Part shown: positions 1 through 9,380 of the stretch, piece after piece | Layout of the letters: every line of letters starts with the position of its first letter | Numbering within the stretch: the stretch's first letter is position 1 | NCBI GenBank assembly: GCA_964019695.1 | Contig: OZ026527.1 | Span: 80,022,831 to 80,086,830, forward strand | Reading direction: 5' to 3' | DNA length: 64,000 bases | Source: Loripinus fragilis | Lineage: Eukaryota; Mollusca; Bivalvia; Lucinida; Lucinidae | Notes under the pieces: model-generated | The model's database searches: none | Seen by the model: only the letters and a program-made list of their open reading frames with translations | Told to the model about the DNA's origin: nothing | Program-made: the position numbers and the translations under genes

Positions 1-317
1 GTATACAGTTTAACTGTGCATCACTCATATTTCAGTAGAGAATTGGTTTAGAGTTTATTTCTTTGTATAAATACATAACAGCAAAATTACAAGCACTTAA
101 ATTAATAGTTACATGTACTAATTTGATACAAAAGGGATTCAGAAGAAAGTCTGTAGACTTTTGGAAATTGTATACCTGAGTTGAGATTTCAATATGTAAA
201 TGCGGAAATGTTTGTGAATTTTGTTTTCTCAAATAGCGTTAGAAACGTATTTGCCACATTAAAAATTCATGACTTACATCAGTAAAGGTTTTATTTTCAC
301 AAAACTCTGCATCTGCA

Positions 318-518
318 GGGGAGCGCAGTGGCTCAGTGGTAGAGTGCTTGACTCGAGACCGAGGGGCCGCGGGTTCGAGCCCCACCGATGTCACTGCATT
401 GTGGTCCTTGAGCAAGACGCATTAATCCTAGCTTAGTACTGGTTCAACCCAGGAAGACCCATCACTGTTTAATGAAAGATTGTTGATGGGACGTAAAGAA
501 TGAAATCAAACAGACAAA
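318..518 (+). mobile_element. tRNA-derived SINE, complete, with target-site duplication
   Basis: The head is tRNA-like: an A box (TGGCTCAGTGG, 329-339) and a B box (GGTTCGAGCC, 372-381) spaced as in a tRNA promoter for RNA polymerase III. A tRNA-unrelated body follows, with the recurring phrases CCTTGAGCAAGAC and TAGTACTGGTTCAAC, and a tail around GAAATCAAACAGACAAA. It is flanked by a 12-bp duplication, TCTGCATCTGCA (306-317) and TCTGCATCCGCA (519-530), one mismatch apart, so this is a genuine LINE-mobilised insertion. It need not be a functional tRNA. A V-SINE type such as molluscan RUDI is possible but unverified. Confidence 0.88.
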
Positions 519-820
519 TCTGCATCCGCAAAGCTTCATGAAAATAAAACTCTCACGAAAATTTACAGTATGTGAGCAACAAAACATAGCAAAATATAGT
601 TTCTACATCATGCACTAGGTCATAAAAACCTTACCCATTCAAAGATTTTAAAGGTAAAATAAAATAAAGTTGACCACTTAAGCATAATACAGTAAAACCT
701 TGAAAATTCAAACTTCAATTTTTCGAAATATTCACTAAACTTTAAATATATATTCAGACACAACGGATTCATTCATGAACTATTTTATAAACTAATTTAA
801 ATACTATCTATAAAAACAAT

Positions 821-879
821 GTTTTGTGTGCGTAAAAGAAATGTCTCCCTGAGATGTTTCTTTTTACGCACACAAAACA
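821..879. repeat. Short perfect-type hairpin
   Basis: GTTTTGTGTGCGTAAAAGAA is followed after a short loop by its near reverse complement ending at 879. The right-arm copy is at 54518-54574 with a few changes. Such hairpins are typical MITE remnants. Confidence 0.7.
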
Positions 880-1068
880 TAATGTTTGATAGAAAAAAAA
901 CCTGATAATAATTATTGTTGTGGGGTTATATATTCTTATGTCTACCTCCCTATAAATCAAATTATTGATACTTTGAAATAAAATCTCTTGTCCTAGGATT
1001 TTGAATGATTAGACTATGTTGCTCCTATACTTTCTGTCCATTAATTTTGCCTTGTATTATTGTTTCAG

Positions 1069-1179
1069 ATGACAAATGGCACTGACAGGGGATGTTCACC
1101 CCTTCTACCCAGACACTTGCTCGAGTTTCAGATGTGTGAATGGTTATTCCAAAGTCTACACTCGCAGATTAGTGTATAA
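1069..1179 (+). pseudogene. Possible 3' terminal exon, left-arm copy, unrecognised
   Basis: A good acceptor (pyrimidine-rich, TTATTGTTTCAG, ending at 1068) precedes a frame that opens with ATG at 1069 and stops at 1177-1179, coding 36 residues that begin MTNGTDRGCSP and end HSQISV. I do not recognise the product and the incoming phase is unknown. The right-arm copy has an extra 18 bp before the stop, adding six residues without changing frame. That 18-bp indel preserves frame and stop, which mildly supports coding, but a chance ORF after a chance AG is possible. No upstream exon was found in the first kilobase. Confidence 0.3.
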
Positions 1180-1287
1180 AAGGTATATAACTCTGTACAA
1201 TATAGAACACAATCATTATGTCATGAGCTATGGTAAATTTTCTAAAATTTCAAACACCTTTCTCTTTCTGTTCTCAAATAAAATATT

Positions 1288-2075
1288 AGTTTTCAGGGCT
1301 GGAATTCACAAAAATGCTGTCAGAATAGCAAACAGTGAATATCTTTATCAGATTGCTTCATCAGAAGCAGTCTGATCTGGGTCTGCACTGTTTTCTAGGC
1401 TTGTTTGACAGAAAACTAGTTCTTCAATAAATTGTTGGTTTTCAGAGCTGAAATTTGCAAAAATGCTGTCAAATAGCAAATAGTGAAGAACCTGATCAGA
1501 CTGCTTTTTAAGAAGCAGTCTGGTTTGGGTTTGCACTGTTCTTGGTTTTCAGGGCTGAAATTCACAAAAATGCTGTCAGAATAGTAAACAGGGAAGACCC
1601 TGATCATACAATTCTTAAGATTTGTATTTGCACTGTTTATCTATTGTCTAAGATTGTTTGGCAGGCAACTAGCTCTCAAATAAATGTTGGTTTTCAGGGC
1701 TGGAGTTCACAAAAATGCTGTCAAAATAGCAAACAGTGAAGACCCTGATCAGACAGCTTCTTCAGAAGCAGTCTGATCTGGGTCTGCACTGGTTGTCAAG
1801 GCTTGTTTGACAGGCAACTAGTTCTTCAATAATATGTTGGTTTTCAGGGCTAAAATTCACAAAAATGCTGTCATAATAGCAAACGGGGAAGACTGATCAT
1901 ACTGATTCATATCTGGGTTTGCACTGTTTGTCTATTGTCTAAGATTGTTTGGCAGGCAAGGCCAAAAATACTGTCATGATAGCAAACTGGCTAGACCCAG
2001 GTCAGACTGCTTCTTCAGAAGTTCTGGTCTGGGTCTGCACTGTTTTGCAGGCAACTAGTGTTTGCAATTTTAGAA
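1288..2075. repeat. Tandem array of about 150-bp units, each with a GATCAG palindrome
   Basis: About six degenerate copies of a unit beginning GTTTTCAGGGCTG and continuing through AAAATGCTGTCA and AGCAAACAGTGAAGACC to a palindromic core of the type GATCAGACTGCTTC..GAAGCAGTCTGATC, then a TTTGACAGGCAACTAGTTC segment. Clear cores lie near 1349-1378, 1495-1533 and 1748-1783. The mirrored array in the right arm is at about 53310-54100. No coding potential; the short frames seen here are repeats of one another. Confidence 0.85.
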
Positions 2076-2079
2076 CATA

Positions 2080-2800
2080 TGCCATAAATTACTTTGCATC
2101 AGGGCTCCAGATAAGAGGGGGTAAAGGGTATTTCAGCATTGATTTCTTGGAATTCAGCATTGAGAATTAAATTGAAGGGTAAAAATACCCTTTGCAGTTT
2201 GAGGTTTCAGTGCTGATATTCAGTTTATGTGGTGAAATCTTTTATTCATAGGAAGAAAAAACTAATTAATATACGCCAATTGTATAAATCTTGGAAGTTT
2301 TTCTAAAAACGCAACATGTATTTGATATAAGCAACTTTTCTATAAAATATGTTAAGCAAACATTGGGTCTTTTTACAAGGCTTTGCATTTTCTGCAGTTT
2401 GATATTTTAAATATTGAGTAAAATACTCATTAAATTAAATAGTAGGAAGTGAAATACCCATCGGTCCAAATCCTTATCTATACCACTGTTGCATTGTTAT
2501 ATCCTACACATCACATCAGGCAGGTGGCAATCGCAAATGAACTGTTTTATACCAAAAACCTTTATCTTGCACACCGGATAAAGATATCTGATATTTTATC
2601 CTGGGATAGAAAATCTTATCTTACCCATGTTATCTTACCTAGGCTGTCACATGAGGGCGAACACTAGTTGTATTGGAACTCTCGGTGAGGTCATTATTAT
2701 TTTAATGTGACATCATCATGTGAAATTGCATCTTGGATAATTCAGGTCTTCTGGAAGCTTATTTAAAAAAAACAGTGGTGAGCAGGAAAAAGATTACATT
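2080..2800. other. AT-rich stretch without recognised feature
   Basis: I see no exon-like frame, RNA gene or clear repeat boundary here. A phrase around GGGTATTTCAGCATTGATTTC / AAATACCC is locally repeated but forms no clear element. Mirrored in the right arm at about 52590-53310. Confidence 0.5.
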
Positions 2801-2804
2801 ATTG

Positions 2805-2920
2805 GTGTGATGGTAGGATAGAAAAATCTGTTCCTCAGGATCACCTTTGTTATCACTCGGCAAGCCTCGTGATGCCAAACGGCGATCCTCAGGATGGATT
2901 TTTCTATCCTACCCACACAC
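2805..2920. mobile_element. Foldback element, GTAGGATAGAAAAATC termini
   Basis: Inverted ends GTAGGATAGAAAAATC (from 2813) and GATTTTTCTATCCTAC (to 2912), with an inner stem CTCAGGATC / GATCCTCAG. No internal ORF. Right-arm copy at 52458-52573. Confidence 0.75.
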
Positions 2921-2999
2921 TCATGATAGATTCTTATATTCCATTTCCCAAAACCTTGTTTAGACTGCAAAACGGCAGGCTTCTAGATAAGAGTGGGTA

Positions 3000-3165
3000 A
3001 TAAAGAATTGATTTTCTTTCTCACCTTGAACATATATTGTGGGTTCACAAAATAACTGTCTCAATGGGGTGGTTCTTTTGAGCACCCAAAACATGTTCGC
3101 ACTGATGAATAAGTAAACATTCACAATTTTACCCTCAAAAATTTTGTTGTTTGAGCTATGAAGAT
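3000..3165. repeat. Divergent copy of the CTCAAAAGAACC hairpin family
   Basis: Contains ATATTGTGGGTTCACAAAATAACTGTCTCAATG..GGTTCTTTTGAGCACCCAAAACATGTT, an imperfect version of the hairpin seen cleanly at 60992-61058 and 63656-63720, plus the family flank ATTTTACCCTCAAAAATTTTGTT. Right-arm copy at about 52240-52400. Confidence 0.65.
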
Positions 3166-3320
3166 GGTGATTTAATGTCAAGCACGCATTTAACATGATC
3201 AATTTATAACAAAATATGAAGTTAGGTGGCAATCAGATATATTGCTTTGGCAATTCTGTTAAATTGTTAATTTTAGGTAATTGCCTACCCGGTGTGATAC
3301 ATGTCAATTATGAAATAATT

Positions 3321-3502
3321 GAGCCGCATCACCTGAAAACCTGAGAACGCCATGTGTGATAACAAAGAGACCGATCAGCCTGATCAGTGGCGTTGTTCTC
3401 AACCAAGATACTAGGCACTGATCAGACTGTAAGGACAGGCAGGCTGGTCTGCGCCTTTGTTGTTGGCATGCATCTAAGTCAGGGTTTCTCGCGTCAAGGC
3501 TC
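3321..3502. mobile_element. Short inverted-repeat element with GAGCCGC / GGCTC ends
   Basis: Begins GAGCCGCATCACCTG and ends GCGTCAAGGCTC, with internal GATCAG motifs (GATCAGCCTGATCAG and CTGATCAGACTG). It resembles the 223-bp element at 7548-7770 in terminal sequence and architecture. Right-arm copy at 51870-52051. Confidence 0.6.
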
Positions 3503-3519
3503 ATTTATTACCGTATGAT

Positions 3520-3900
3520 TGCAGTAAAACTTCATTCTAATGCACTTGCTTTTGTAACGCGAAGTCTCATTGGATAACGTCAAAAATTTGTGATAGTATA
3601 TCCTGCGATATACTGACGGAAATAGTTTGACGTCATTAATTACATCACATTTTTCGGACGACATGCAGCTTTTTATGGCTTGCAACGGTCCAATTTGAGA
3701 CAAAACTGCAGAAATGCATTAGAATGGGGATAACCATATTCAAAATTTGCATTTGGGGAGGTATATCATTAAATATATGGTCAGAAATGACGTCTTACGA
3801 CGTCCCCGCTCTCGCGTTGCAGTAAAACTAAATTTCCAACCGTATATCCGACGATATACCTCCCCTAATTAATATTTTGAATACAGTTATCCCCTAAATG
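3520..3900. mobile_element. Foldback element with two nested inverted repeats
   Basis: An inner inverted repeat pairs GGGGATAACCATATTCAAAA.. and GGGGAGGTATATC (3727 onward) with GATATACCTCCCC and TTTTGAATACAGTTATCCCC (to about 3895). An outer ATTCTAATGCA motif near 3535 is inverted near 3716. No coding potential. Right-arm copy at about 51475-51860. Confidence 0.65.
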
Positions 3901-3930
3901 GCTCAAACACCAATGACTCATTTATTATGG

Positions 3931-4145
3931 TTAACTCTTAGCAAGCTGGGTAATTTTTTAAGCTTTTTTGTCGTCTGCTGATTTTTTTTTCAAAATCAAC
4001 TTTTTCAAAAAAAATATTTCAGGAATACCATCTTAGTGTCGAACAGTTTTGATCCAGAACAGGCCCGACATTCTGTCGGGCCTGATCTGGGTCCAAACTG
4101 TTGGCAGAGGTTATAAGCAGATGACACTCAGTAGGCAATGAGTTA
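3931..4145. mobile_element. TTAA-ended MITE with GATCAG hairpin core
   Basis: Starts TTAACTCTTAGCAAGCTGGG, then TTGTCGTCTGCTGA, and reaches a central hairpin CAGGCCCGACA..TGTCGGGCCTGATCTGG (about 4060-4093). It closes with AAGCAGATGACA and AGTAGGCAATGAGTTA. The layout matches the cleaner copy at 6766-6955. Right-arm copy at about 51235-51450. Confidence 0.78.
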
Positions 4146-4579
4146 TTTCAACCTCCCTCTGGAGTGTCTAGAAAATTATTTTCATAGCTCCAGACATAAT
4201 CATATTGAAGATGGTTTAGGCGTAGTTGTCTTTTCTTCAAAGGGTATGTTGTGAGTAATCATTTGAATCACCTTAATAAGGCAATTCTTAACATACCTTT
4301 ATTTTATGAATTTTAAGACCCATTATGCTGCCTGATATGGCTTTACAATTAACTCACACTGGATCAAACTAGCCCTAAATCATCAATAAAATTTTTATGG
4401 TTGCAAGGGTGTTTGAAGCCTTCAAATGCTGTATACATGTATGTATATGTCCCTCATGTTGTTAGATAGTGTCTTGAGTAATAAACAAACCCTATATCGA
4501 AATATTTTTATGGTCCCAAAGTTGTTGAAGCCAGTTCATCTGTAGTTTGCTATGTATAATGTATTTGCTTCTCATGTTT

Positions 4580-4681
4580 TTAACTGTTTGCCAACTGAGT
4601 AATTTTGCATGCTTTTTTGTCGTCTGCTGATTTGCTGATTGTGAGATATCAGCAGCCAGCACCAGTAGGTAAAGAGTTGAT
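4580..4681. mobile_element. TTAA-ended MITE lacking the hairpin core
   Basis: TTAACTGTTTGCCAACTGAG.. with TGTCGTCTGCTGA, then inverted TATCAGCAG.. and CAGTAGGTAAAGAGTTGA. Same family as 6766-6955 but without the CAGATCAG core, about 100 bp long. Confidence 0.65.
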
Positions 4682-4761
4682 TAGCTTCTTGAGTGAATAA
4701 ATAACTGTGAAATTTTATCTTTGTAAAGGCTTTCCCTTTCTCAAACTCTATCTTAGAGAAT

Positions 4762-4935
4762 GCTGATAACCTTTGCAAACAGTTCTGACCCAGATCAGGC
4801 CCGACAATATGTCGGGCCTGATCTGGAACTAAATTGTTTGACACTGTGATGGTATTTCTGAAAGAATTCTTTGAAAAAGTTGACTTTGACAAAAAAAGCA
4901 TGAAAAAATTTCCCAGGAGGCAAAGAGTGAAATCA
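4762..4935. mobile_element. Partial TTAA-family MITE with GATCAG hairpin core
   Basis: Core hairpin CAGATCAGGCCCGACA..TGTCGGGCCTGATCTG (about 4791-4826) flanked by AACAGTTCTGACC and by GAAAAAGTTGACTTT, AAAGCATGAAAAA and CCCAGGAGGCAAAGAGT. The left terminal part is divergent. Right-arm copy near 50450-50620. Confidence 0.7.
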
Positions 4936-5009
4936 GACATTGGATTGTACATTCTGGCCAGCACATGAGACTTTGGTTCTTATTGCACATGCCTAAAGCC
5001 TGTTAAATT

Positions 5010-5215
5010 TTTTGCATGCTGGGTAATTGTTCATGCTTCTAATGTCGTCTGCTGACTATTTTTTCGAAATGACCGTTTTCAAAAAATTCTTTCAGGAACA
5101 CCATCAGAGTGTCTAACAGTTTGGATCTAGATCAGGACCATTGTTCTGTCGGTCCTGATCTGGGTCCAGACTGTTTGCAAAGGTTATCACCGGACGACAA
5201 AAGTTGACACTAGCA
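5010..5215. mobile_element. TTAA-family MITE with GATCAG hairpin core
   Basis: TGCATGCTGGGTAATTGTTC and GTCGTCTGCTGAC lead to a core GATCAGGACC..GGTCCTGATCTGGG (about 5132-5168) and TTTGCAAAGGTTATCACC. The right terminal segment is degenerate. Right-arm copy near 50150-50360. Confidence 0.68.
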
Positions 5216-5239
5216 AGGAAATAGTGAAACGTCCATGCT

Positions 5240-5480
5240 AACTAAACCAGTCAGGCTAGAAGTATTATCTTTGGCTTGGGCCTTTCTCTACCTCCATACT
5301 TGTGTATGTGAGAAGTGAAGGATCTGGCGAGACTGACCATATGCGAAGGCTTATCAGAGTGATGGCTACTTGTGGATGCAATAAGTTTCGAAATCTTGTA
5401 TGCTGGCCCATTTATTTCTGGATGGCTTTCCTTATTCCATCTCACCTTTTCGAAAGATGAAATATGAATGTTTGTAGTCT
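5240..5480. repeat. Dispersed repeat, TAGAAGT..CATACTTGTGTATGTGAG type
   Basis: This stretch resembles 5775-5945 and 14940-15110: each holds a TAGTACTTAT-like or TCTAGCC phrase and a region of GAGCAGCAAAGGCTCA or GTGAGAAGTGAAGG type. The copies are only partly alignable by eye. Reading frames through it are not conserved between family copies, so I do not call a gene. Confidence 0.4.
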
Positions 5481-5633
5481 GCTGATAATCTTTGCCAATG
5501 GTTTGGACCCAGATCTGGATCCAAACCATTTGACACTCTGAGTGTTCCTGAAATAATTTTTTGTAAAAATTAGTTTTGAAAAAAATCAGCAGATGACAAA
5601 AAAGTAATGAAAAATTACCTGGCATGCCAACCA

Positions 5634-5686
5634 AAACATATGTTGTGGGTACTCAAAAGACGGTTCTTTTGAGCACCCAAAACATA
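5634..5686. repeat. CTCAAAAGAACC hairpin family copy
   Basis: CATATGTTGTGGGTACTCAAAAGACGGTTCTTTTGAGCACCCAAAACAT forms a near-perfect hairpin with almost no loop; part of the central stem is missing compared with 60992-61058. Right-arm copy near 49680-49737, where the central stem is further eroded. Confidence 0.75.
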
Positions 5687-5947
5687 CATTAAAACTGATG
5701 GGCAAGAACATATTTACAATTATACGCTCAAAAGTTTTGTTTATCTAAACCAGTGAGGAGTCCTGAATATAATAAGTAAGACACAAGATTTTGGTACTTA
5801 TGATATCAGTGAGCAGCAAAGGCTCAGACAACTCTTACACCAGAACCTTCACTGCTCATATACACATAGTATGGATACAGATGAAGACTCACATCCAAAT
5901 TTAGACTTCTAGCCCTGCTGAATACATAGAGGATCTTACATGTACAT

Positions 5948-6067
5948 GAGTGCTCATGTTTATTGAATTTATTAAACGAGTAGGGGAAAAGAGATAAAAT
6001 GCTAGGCTTGCTGAGCATTTTATCTCTTTTTTGCAACGAGTTTAATAAATTCAATAATACAGGAGCA
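5948..6067. repeat. Palindrome: TTGAATTTATTAAAC stem with AGATAAAATGC core
   Basis: TTTATTGAATTTATTAAACG..AAGAGATAAAATGC is followed by its inverse GCATTTTATCTCTT..AGTTTAATAAATTCAATAA. The palindrome is flanked by GAGTGCTCATG and GGAGCACA. Related copies lie at 49314-49433 (right arm) and, more divergent, at 25650-25760 and 62790-62915. Confidence 0.8.
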
Positions 6068-6296
6068 CAAATATTAGATTCAATTTATCAAATGACCATG
6101 ATGACATCAAACTTACTTAAAACTTGAATTTTTGGCGTGAAACAGTCGAAGATTTTGCCACTTTTACATTTTTTAAAAATGCATCTGTTCATATTATGCA
6201 GTCGACTTTCATTATTTTGAAATTCATGGGACCAGATATTTCACAGTTATTGTTAGTAAAAAGGAATTGGTATTAAAAGTATACTGAACAAAACCT

Positions 6297-6542
6297 GGCC
6301 CATGAGGCTATAAAACTTATTTCATGCTCAACTCAGCAGAGCGTGAAATTCCAACTGCTCATGAAACCAAAATGCTCACAAAATCAGAACTTCTCTAGCT
6401 TTCAAACTCTCAGATGTTGTATTTATCATGCTAGTAGATGTTAAAATACAAACAGTTGTTGGCATTTTAACATTTATGGGCATGATAAATTTCATGGTCA
6501 GTTGAGTTGAGCATGAAAAAGTTTTATAACCTCGGGGCCATT
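6297..6542. mobile_element. MITE with TGGCCC..CTATAAAACTT termini
   Basis: Termini TGGCCCATGAGGCTATAAAA and TTTTATAACCTCGGGGCCA are inverted copies, with a second stem CATGCTCAACTC / GAGTTGAGCATG and an inner ATTTATCATGC / GCATGATAAAT pair. Length about 246 bp. Copies: 48835-49080 (right arm) and 56845-57068 (right flank). Confidence 0.8.
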
Positions 6543-6640
6543 TATCTTTCTCATTTGATCCTATCAAATGATATTTTGCATTTACTTGCGTGTCTCTCGA
6601 TAAGACAACAGAATTGAACATTATTTTTTCTTGTTTCTCA

Positions 6641-6700
6641 ACCAAAACATATGTTGTGGCTACCCAAAAGAACCGTCTCAATGAATACCCAAAGCATGTT
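6641..6700. repeat. CTCAAAAGAACC hairpin family copy, eroded
   Basis: CCAAAACATATGTTGTGGCTACCCAAAAGAACCGTCTCAATGAATACCCAAAGCATG keeps one side of the family hairpin with the other shortened. Right-arm copy near 48675-48735. Confidence 0.6.
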
Positions 6701-6765
6701 TAAAAATTAGAAAATAATTAAACTTTACACTAAAATATTTTGCTTAACTTGCCCTATGATAGTAC

Positions 6766-6955
6766 TTAACTCTTTACCTACTAGTGTCGTCTGCTGATAT
6801 CCTTTGCAAACAGTTTGTACCCAGATCAGGCCTGACAAAATGTGGGGTCTGATCTGCATTCAAACTGTTAGACACTCTGATGATATTCCTGAAAGAATTT
6901 TTCTTTCAACAGACAGCAAAAAAGCACGAAAATTTCCCAGTAGGCAAAGAGTTAA
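6766..6955. mobile_element. TTAA-ended MITE, best copy (190 bp)
   Basis: The 17-bp ends TTAACTCTTTACCTACT and AGTAGGCAAAGAGTTAA are inverted repeats with one mismatch. Inside lie GTCGTCTGCTGATATCC, the hairpin CAGATCAGGCC..TGATCTG within AAACAGTTTG..CAAACTGTT, and AACAGACAGCAAAAAAGCAC. TTAA at both ends could be the inverted-repeat tip or a piggyBac-type TTAA target duplication; the sequence alone does not decide. No ORF, so non-autonomous. Right-arm copy at about 48428-48610. Confidence 0.85.
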
Positions 6956-7087
6956 AGAATAGTCTCATGGATGATGGCGAGAGACAATGCATCTTTTGAA
7001 AGGAAATGAGAAAAAATAATGCAGACATCCACCCTCTGAATCCAGGGTGTATTCCATATAAACTTTGACTAAAGAATGTTAACTCTG

Positions 7088-7305
7088 CCTGCCCCACAAA
7101 TTTTTTCGTCTGCTGATAATCTTTGCAAACTGTTTGGATCCAGACCAGGACCAACAGCATGTCGGTCCTGATCTGGATCCAAACTGTTTGACACTCTGAT
7201 AGTGTTCCTGAAATAATTTTTTAAAAGAAAGTTAATTTTTGAAAAAAGTTAGAGGACAACTGTTACAATAGCATGGAAAATTACCCAGTACTCAAATAGT
7301 TAATA
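7088..7305. mobile_element. TTAA-family MITE with GATCAG hairpin core
   Basis: TTCGTCTGCTGATAATC, TTTGCAAACTGTTTGGATCCAG, core CAGGACCAACAGCATGTCGGTCCTGATC (about 7145-7175), then AGTTAGAGGACAAC and CATGGAAAATTACCCAG ending TAGTTAA. Right-arm copy near 48085-48290. Confidence 0.75.
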
Positions 7306-7547
7306 TACTTCGAGTTATCTGGACTAGGTTTATTGATATCCACTCTTGATTGATTTCTAATAAGTGGTGTGTATGTTATAAACACTATATTTTATCTGTT
7401 GTTTTACATGTTTATATTGTAAATACTTAGTGTGTACATGTATTTGCTAAGTATGTGTTGTTTATAAAAGTGCTTTCATTTTAAATGTTATAACATGTTT
7501 TGATATACTGACGCTTAGTTTTAAGACATACTCTTGTATTAATACCT

Positions 7548-7770
7548 GAGCCGCAACATGAGATTTCCAACAATGTGGTATGTGCGACCAGTGAAGACTC
7601 AGATCAGCCTGCACCTATGTGCAGTCTGATCAGGGCCTTTGCTAGTCACTTGAGTATTCTATGAGTGTTAAGCTACTGACTGAACATCATGGCTTATAAG
7701 GAGACTGCACAGGCTCGTCTGAGTCTACACTTGTCAAGATGCCACTTTGTTAGAAATCACATTGCGGCTC
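7548..7770. mobile_element. GAGCCGCAACATGAGATTT MITE (223 bp)
   Basis: GAGCCGCAACATGAGATTTC and the inverted GAAATCACATTGCGGCTC form termini of about 30 bp. A central part carries GATCAGCCTGC..GCAGTCTGATC and a second stem on TAGTCACTTGAG. Copies are at 46568-46790 (right arm) and 61253-61490 (right flank). Confidence 0.82.
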
Positions 7771-7889
7771 ATTTCTAAATATTTTCCTTAACTCTTTGCA
7801 TGCTAGGTAATTTGTAATGCATTTGTTGTGGTTCGCTGACTTTTTTTCAAAATTAACCTTTATGTGCGCTCCATACCTCTTTTACCCTT

Positions 7890-8840
7890 TGATATTATTA
7901 CCTGCGTCACCTTAGCCAAAGCAGATCTAGTAATGGGTCCACTCTGTCCGTCCATCCTTCTGTCTGTCTGTCTGTCTGTCTGCAACACTTTTGGTGTGAC
8001 TAGTTTGTGTAATCTGTATCTCCAAAACTTTTCATTCCTTTTTATTCAAACATTGCATAATGACATATTGAAGATGTGCACCTCATATTTTGTGCACATT
8101 TCATGAATATTTTCTCAATTTTTAGGAGTGTTGAACTTAGACATTTTTCTGCCAAAAATGCTTTGACGGCGTTTGGTTTGTGTAATCTGTAACTCCAATA
8201 GTTTTCATTTCTTTATTTTCAAACTTTGCATAATGATTATTCATACATTGAAAATGTGGACCTTCTAATTTGTACACATTTCATGATTATTTTTTTTTCA
8301 TTTTTTGGGTCTTGAACTTTGATTTTTTTTCCGTAAAATGCTTGGAGGGTGTCAGGTTTGTGCAATCTGTACCTCCAAAAAATTTTATTCCATAATATTA
8401 AACTTTGCATGATGATTGTTCATACATTGAAGATGTGCATCTCCTATTTTGTGCACATTTATTAGATATTTTCTTATTTATTACGGCTGTTGGACATGGA
8501 CTTTTTATCCATTCAAAATGATTATGGGGTGTCTTGTTTGCGTAATCTGAAACTCCAGCAGTTTTCATTTCTTCATATTCAAACATTGTACGTTATGATT
8601 GTTCACACATTAAACATGTGCACCCTATATTTTGTGCACATTTGATAATATTTTTGGAAGTGTTTAACTTAAACATTATTACGTCTTCACCACCTTTGGA
8701 GTGCTTACATTGTTTATTTGTGTGTAATCTGTAATTCAAAAAGATTTCATTTCTTTATATAAAACTTTGCATAATGATTGTTCACACATTGAAGATGTGC
8801 ACCATCCATCCAGGTACAGAGCAGAGTTTGGTCTTGTTTT
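7890..8840. repeat. Element with about 190-bp tandem monomers and (TGTC)n
   Basis: Starts ACCTGCGTCACCTTAGCCAA and AGCAGATCTAGTAATGGGTC, has (TGTC)n at about 7960-7985, then some five monomers each with TTTGCATAATGATTGTTCAC, ATTGAAGATGTGCACC, TTTTGTGCACATTT, TTGAACTTAGACATTTTT and GTTTGTGTAATCTGTAACTC. It ends near CAGGTACAGAGCAGAGTTTG. A tandem core next to a microsatellite is the plan of bivalve pearl/CvE-like, Helentron-associated non-autonomous elements. Related blocks: 11534-12350, 13508-14505, 14520-14765. Confidence 0.8.
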
Positions 8841-8911
8841 GATGATATTTGGTAATCAATATGGTGTATCTCATGCAGATATGGTTGCTGTCCCTTGCTT
8901 ACAGGTTTAAT

Positions 8912-9120
8912 TTATCTCCCTTGATTCAACTTTAGGGTTGAAACCTTGTACTCTTCATAAAAATAAAGAAGGCAAATATCAGGAATCAATACAATCAAGT
9001 ACCACACCTTACCCAAGACACCATATGGGAAAGTGACAAAACATAAGGAAACATCCAAGGGGTCAGCCTTTTCCCAGCAGGTGATCACAAGGCTGCAAGG
9101 AACAGACAAGACAGTATAAT
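8912..9120. repeat. Dispersed repeat with CCATATGGGAAAGTG phrase
   Basis: AATCAATACAATCAAGTACC..ACACCATATGGGAAAGTG..CCTTTTCCCAGCAGGTGATC recurs in the spacer at 22585-22745, on the same strand. A short ORF on the minus strand here is interrupted in the other copy, so it is treated as repeat, not gene. Confidence 0.65.
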
Positions 9121-9380
9121 AAAGACCTTTTGAGATATTTTATAGTCAATTTTGAAAAATAGTCAGCAGACGACCACAGAGGCATGAAATATTACCCAGT
9201 AGCAAAGAGTTAATTTGCTGTTCATTGAGAATTGATATATTGGCCTCGACACAACAAAACTGTCTTCGGGGGTTCCGACAAAGCCTCAGGCTCAAACCTC
9301 AGCTACAGAGACTAGCTACAAAATTGAAAATTTGCTTGTAGCAAGTTTAGGTATGATACTTTCTAATAAAAGAATAACAA

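Larger units (their letters stand above)
7788..9213. mobile_element. TTAA-ended element split by a satellite-bearing insertion
   Basis: TTAACTCTTTGCATGCTAGG..TCGCTGAC..TTTTTTTCAAAATTAACC at 7788-7860 is matched in inverse by GTCAATTTTGAAAAATAGTCAGCAGACGACC..ACCCAGTAGCAAAGAGTTAA at 9140-9213. About 1.3 kb lies between: tandem 190-bp monomers (7890-8840) and a further dispersed repeat (8912-9120). The simplest reading is a TTAA-family MITE that received a satellite-carrying insertion. No coding function. Mirrored at about 45130-46550. Confidence 0.7.

Noticed and set aside
329..382. Functional tRNA gene
   Set aside because: A and B boxes are present, but the sequence lacks a proper acceptor stem and continues into a SINE body with a target-site duplication.
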